NCBI GenBank assembly: GCA_008638375.1
Contig: VIRR01000548.1
Span: forward strand, 124,001-188,000
Direction: 5' to 3'
From: Nyssa sinensis
Taxonomy: Eukaryota; Streptophyta; Magnoliopsida; Cornales; Nyssaceae
DNA: 64,000 nucleotides
Shown: positions 59,901 through 64,000 of the stretch, piece by piece
Numbering within the stretch: position 1 is the stretch's first letter
Layout of the letters: the number at the start of each line of letters is the position of its first letter
The notes under the pieces: generated by a model
What the model was told of the DNA's origin: nothing
Databases searched by the model: none
The model's input: only the letters and a program-made list of their open reading frames with translations
Program-made: the position numbers and the translations under genes

Positions 59901-60977
59901 CGATCAGAGAGAATCGATAGAGTGAGAGATTGGAAGAAGAAGAAGATAATGAAGCCAAGGAACTAAACCAGGAAAAATTGCTCCATAGATACGACAAGCA
60001 GGTCCAGCCCTGCATATAGTCCTCCATTCTGCCTGACCATTACCTCCATAGCTATATCCCACCTTTTCTCAATTAAATTAATGATTTAAAAAAATAATTA
60101 AAAATAAAAACAAAAAAGTCATAATAAAACAAACACAGGAAATAATTGAGCTATTTCCTTGGACCCACAAAGATAAGCAGTTTTCCATCTTTTACCCAAA
60201 GAAAATAATGATTTAGAAAAAAAAAACAAAAAAGTCATATCAAGAGGCAACAACTGGGACTACAAAGAAAAACCACACCAGTGCTATGCCTGTTCTCTCA
60301 TGACTTTACTGAGCACGAATTCTGCAAAGAAATGGTCACATTCATCTTCTTTGGTTCCAACACCTACCTCGTCGTCTTCAACCACGTCCAACACCTACAT
60401 CGTCGCCGCCTGCACCGTCGCCCCGACGATCAGCCCCACAAACCCAAAGTGGGTCTCACCTCCTTGTCGGTAACTAACTCTTCTCCCTTCCTTCTCTAGC
60501 AATGTCTCAGTCTCTCATATCGGTGGCCCTCTCTCTACCATATACACATACAAATAGAACACAGAACACACAATCATATATATATGGACGCAAATTCAAT
60601 ACAAATTACAGACACACAGAGAGTGAGTGTACACACAAACACGCGCACACACAGTCACGCACAATGGTTTCTCTCTCTCACTCTCTAGGTTTCTCTCTCT
60701 AAGCCCCTCTCTGTTCATTGATGGATTGATGACACTGGGACCTTTAATTTAAGCAAGATTTACAAGTGTTTTTGGTGATTAGACAATGGTTGTAGGCATT
60801 TTCGTGGAGGATTATGGTATTTTGGTTGGGTAAGGTTTCTAAGAGATGATGGAGGTGTTCACCGGGTTGCCATTCTTGTTCAATCAGTTGTAAACCATAA
60901 TGTAATTTTTTTTTGGTGTGCTTCAACCATTGACTGTGTTGAGATGCCAATTGAGAGATGACAGTAAAGCATGGTTT

Positions 60978-61365
60978 GGATGTCTGTAATTGAGGAGTTT
61001 TGGTCCAAATGCGTTCCGGAAAATTGAGAGAGAATGAAGAAGAGACATTAAAATTTTTTAATTAATCCATAGATGAGTTATACATATATGTGTGTGTGGT
61101 GGGGGGGGGGGGGGTTGGATGTCTGCAACTGAGGAGTTTTTGGTCTAAATAGATTCCTGCAAATTGAGAAAGAATGAAGAAGAGGCACTAAAAAATTTTA
61201 ATCAATCCATGGATGAGTTATATATATGTGTGTGTGTGTGTCTGCAACTGAGGATTTTTGGTCCAAATGAGTTCCTGGAAATTGAGAGAGAGTGAAGAAG
61301 AGGCACTAAAATTTTTTAATCAATCCATGGATGAGTTATGTGTGTGTGTGTGTGTTTATTTTTTC
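60978..61365. repeat. Three tandem copies joined by (TG)n and G runs
   Basis: The unit runs from GTCTGCAACTGAGGAGTTTT to TCCATGGATGAGTTAT and occurs at about 60983, 61122 and 61241. The linkers are TGTGTGTGG followed by a G14 run, then (TG)n, then (TG)n. The left duplicated copy has no counterpart, so the expansion is later than the duplication. Confidence 0.75.
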
Positions 61366-63037
61366 ATCTTGTTTAGAAAGAAAAAAAAATGTGAATAAAG
61401 GCTCATTTATTTTTTCCAAATGAGCTTGAATGAAGAGAGAGAGCTTGAATGAAGGGAAAGTGTGTGATTTTAGAGAGAGGTATAAGATTTTAGTTGGCCA
61501 ATTTGTGCTCTATAATAGCTCGTTTGCAAATATAATTGCTTCTCCTTAATTTATTTAAACCATTATTGGCGGTTAAAGACTAGTTATTGAAATGGATTTT
61601 GTACTTCTAGGTCAAATTTTCAATTTACATTATCATTTAGGGTTATATAGTCATTCAGTAAAGGTATTTGGACATTTAATAAAAAAATTCCTACTTACAT
61701 CAGCCCTTTTCATCCAGTCACCAATGGCAACTGATGGTAGGGGGGAAATCGGAAATGAAATTCAAAGCATAAAGAGTACAATATAAGTTTACAAATCATA
61801 AAAGAGGTATTTGTAATTATCAGAAATAAAAAGAGAGGAAAGTGTAATTAATTCTTTTATTTTTGTGTTATATTTAACCACGACCTTATATTAGTTAATG
61901 TCTTCTGGTAAGTACTAACTTCTGAGGAATGCAAATTCATATGTAATTTGGCCCAAAAATTAAAGTTGCGGTTCTCTCAAAAAATTAACAAAATAAAATA
62001 CATATAAAAGATATACTTCCTTGATTCAAAAGTGAAGCATCCGTAAAAAATTATCCTTAAACTTATTAAAGCCAATCTTTATCCCTAAAAAACCCTTGAA
62101 TTCCTTACCTTGCAAATACACCATAGAAGACATGGAGGTGTAATACGCCAAGTCTTCCTCAAGTCTTTCCTCACCCTACATCCACCCCTAATAAAAAGCA
62201 AGCCACCAATGGATGAATTAGCCTCCCTGGCAAAAAGAAATTTACTCGTAAAATTTTAACATTTTGTAAATTAGTCCACCTCAAAATTTAAGCAAAATTC
62301 AATATTTATTTTTCATTTCTTATTTGTGACACCAAATTTTAACTTAACCCAAAATTTTTATCTTAATTCTCCCTTCTCTCTCCCAAAATTTTGGTTCAAC
62401 TTAAAAAATATTCACTAAAGTTTTCTTTAAAATTTTTTAGCACCCCAAAAAAAATTTTCTTTAAAATGGAAAATGCTATGATTTTCCAACTATGAATCCC
62501 AAAATTTGAATTCAAATGATGTGGTAATGTAATATTGATAGTACATTCCAACTATTAATATTTTGTTACATCATTTAGGATATAAATTTAGAAAGTGTAA
62601 TATTACTCATTTAAAATATATCGATAGATATTCACTTTATCCCTATCTTTTAGGAAGAAATCGTTCCTTATCACATATATAATCATCTTCCTTGACTTTT
62701 CATTTATTATTATTATTAAATTTTTTCTTGTAATCCAAATAAAGTTAGGAGTAGGATCGAATATGTCTTACCCTATCTTGGCTCCAATGGGCTACTAAAC
62801 CCACTAATAATTTTCAATCCCATTACATAAAATATAATTGCACTCCAAAATTGGATGATATTAAAATAAGTCATTTGGTGCTACATATATGCAAATAAAC
62901 ATCTCCACAGAAATTAGCATTGGTATTAAATAAACTTATTGTCAATTTTTCATTAATTTAATTTCATGATTTATCTTGTTTGATCACAATTAAAAAAAGT
63001 ATTTTTCACAAAATAAATATATCAATGATAAGAAATG

Positions 63038-64000
63038 GGTATTATCATCTCTTCCAGTCAGTCTGCTTTTGTGGAAGGTCGTCATATCCTAGATGCGGCT
63101 CTCATTGCCAATGAATGCATTGATTCTAGGCTAAAGCAGAAAAGGAAAGGGATTGTTTGCAAGTTGGACATTGAAAAGGCTTTTGATCACGTCAACTAGA
63201 GCTTCTTGATGAGCATGCTGACTAAGATGGGTTTTCGGAGCAAGTGGAGAAAGTGGATCCGTTCGTGTATTTCTACAGTCTCCTTTTCGGTCCTGGTCAA
63301 TGGTTCCCCGACAAGTTTCTTTCGCTCTTCTAGAGGTTTGAGGAAGGGGACCCTTTATCCCTGTTTCTCTTTGTAATTGCAATAGAGGCTTTGAGCCGTT
63401 TTTTGTTCTGGGCTGATGAGGTTGGCCTCATCAAAGGTTTCGACTTAGGGGACAGAAGAGATAGTGGAGTCACCATTTCCTACCTTTTGTTTGCAGACGA
63501 CACCATTATTTTCTGCAACTCTTCGGCGCGTCAGCTTCGTTTTGTGAGATGTATCCTTGTGTGCTTTGAAGCTGTGTCAGGTTTGCGGATCAATCTCTTA
63601 AAAAGTAGTATTACTCCGGTTGGTTTGATGCAGGGGTTGGACATGTTAGCTAGCACGTTAGGTTGCAGAGTGGGATGTCTTCCCTTGGTTTATCTAGGCC
63701 TTCCGTTGGGTGCTTTTCTGTGTTCCACTGGGGTTTGGGACCCTGTTGTGGCGAGGTTTTTCAGCAAACTGACAGGTTGGAAGGGTCAACTCCTCTCTAA
63801 GGGAGGCAAGCTCACTCTCATCAAAAGCACTTTGGCAAATCTCCCCACCTACTTCATGTCTCTATTCCTCATGCCAAAGTCAGTTAGTAGAAAGTTAGAG
63901 AAAATCCAAAGGGACTTCTTATGGGGCCAAGAAGGGGAACGCAACAAGATTCATTTAGTGGCTTGGGACAAGATCAAGAAGCTAGTGTCTCTCGGAGGTC
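63038..64000 (+). pseudogene. LINE reverse transcriptase, broken, runs off the window
   Basis: Non-LTR (L1-type) reverse transcriptase. The first frame reads [16 protein letters not shown] and [13 protein letters not shown], then TAG at 63197 where Trp is expected. Between about 63335 and 63365 the frame shifts. It continues with YLLFADDTIIF (catalytic F-A-D-D), VYLGLPLG, GWKGQLLSKGGKLTLIKS and IQRDFLWG, typical of plant LINE ORF2. The 5' end starts abruptly inside RT, and the 3' part lies outside the window. Confidence 0.9.

Larger units (their letters stand above)
54400..63037. repeat. Right copy of the large direct duplication
   Basis: Counterpart of 860-8492. Blocks correspond at offsets of 54.6-54.9 kb. 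It differs by a TRIM insertion (56604-56953), an expanded tandem repeat (60978-61365), extra R1/R2 modules at 59975-60360 and truncation by a LINE at 63038. No gene is supported inside; 58640-59970 is low-complexity or unmatched. Confidence 0.75.

Noticed and set aside
59809..60027. 72-codon Ser/Leu-rich minus-strand frame
   Set aside because: It is built from a (GA)n tract joined to part of module R1; other R1 copies do not keep it.

Overview
The window is nuclear DNA of a flowering plant, probably a eudicot. It is very A/T-rich. It holds one NBS-LRR disease-resistance gene, plant-type LTR retrotransposons of several lineages, TRIM elements and a LINE reverse-transcriptase fragment. I see no rRNA, tRNA or bacterial-type gene, and I cannot name the species. 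Most of the 64 kb is repeats and relics; confident coding sequence is limited to the resistance gene and the genes of one young retrotransposon.

Layout. 1-9500: A/T-rich DNA that forms the left copy of a large direct duplication (about 860-8490); its partner lies about 54.6-54.9 kb to the right (about 54400-63037). 9510-13156 (minus): a CC-NB-ARC-LRR (CNL) gene, modelled here with two coding exons. 13300-17850: relics of copia-type LTR elements with two primer-binding-site-like sequences. 18900-30600: an array of locally duplicated, non-coding modules, some with splice-donor-like sequence in the CNL orientation, interrupted by two small TRIM elements (25888-26106 degenerate; 26308-26782 with target-site duplication). 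30979-42946: a complete, young Ty3/gypsy element of the Tat lineage on the minus strand. 42950-46700: poorly interpretable DNA with degenerate tandem repeats and a C-rich tract. 46700-52933: the 3' part of a second gypsy-type element, split by a 3.0-kb solo LTR (48598-51623). 52934-63037: the right duplicated modules, with a TRIM (56604-56953) whose empty site is preserved in the left copy. 63038-64000: LINE-type reverse transcriptase pseudogene running off the window.

The Tat element is the most interesting object. Its two 627-bp LTRs differ at only about four positions and are flanked by CTTAC. Gag-protease and RT-RNaseH-integrase lie in one frame, split by a single UAG followed by CAA UUA, the context of tobamovirus-type stop-codon readthrough. 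The other strand carries a three-exon gene (32017-33922) encoding 580 residues with its own TATA box. Between that gene and pol lies a 738-bp minisatellite made of three exact 235-bp higher-order blocks, whose monomer types keep a hairpin by compensatory changes. The TRIM at 26308-26782 shares this element's LTR terminus, primer-binding-site type and polypurine tract, so it may be mobilised by the Tat lineage.

Reading together: a resistance-gene locus expanded by segmental duplication and repeatedly invaded by retroelements. The modules around 19-29 kb may be promoter and 5'-UTR pieces of lost resistance-gene copies. The offset between the duplicated blocks predicts another CNL copy just beyond the right end of the window.
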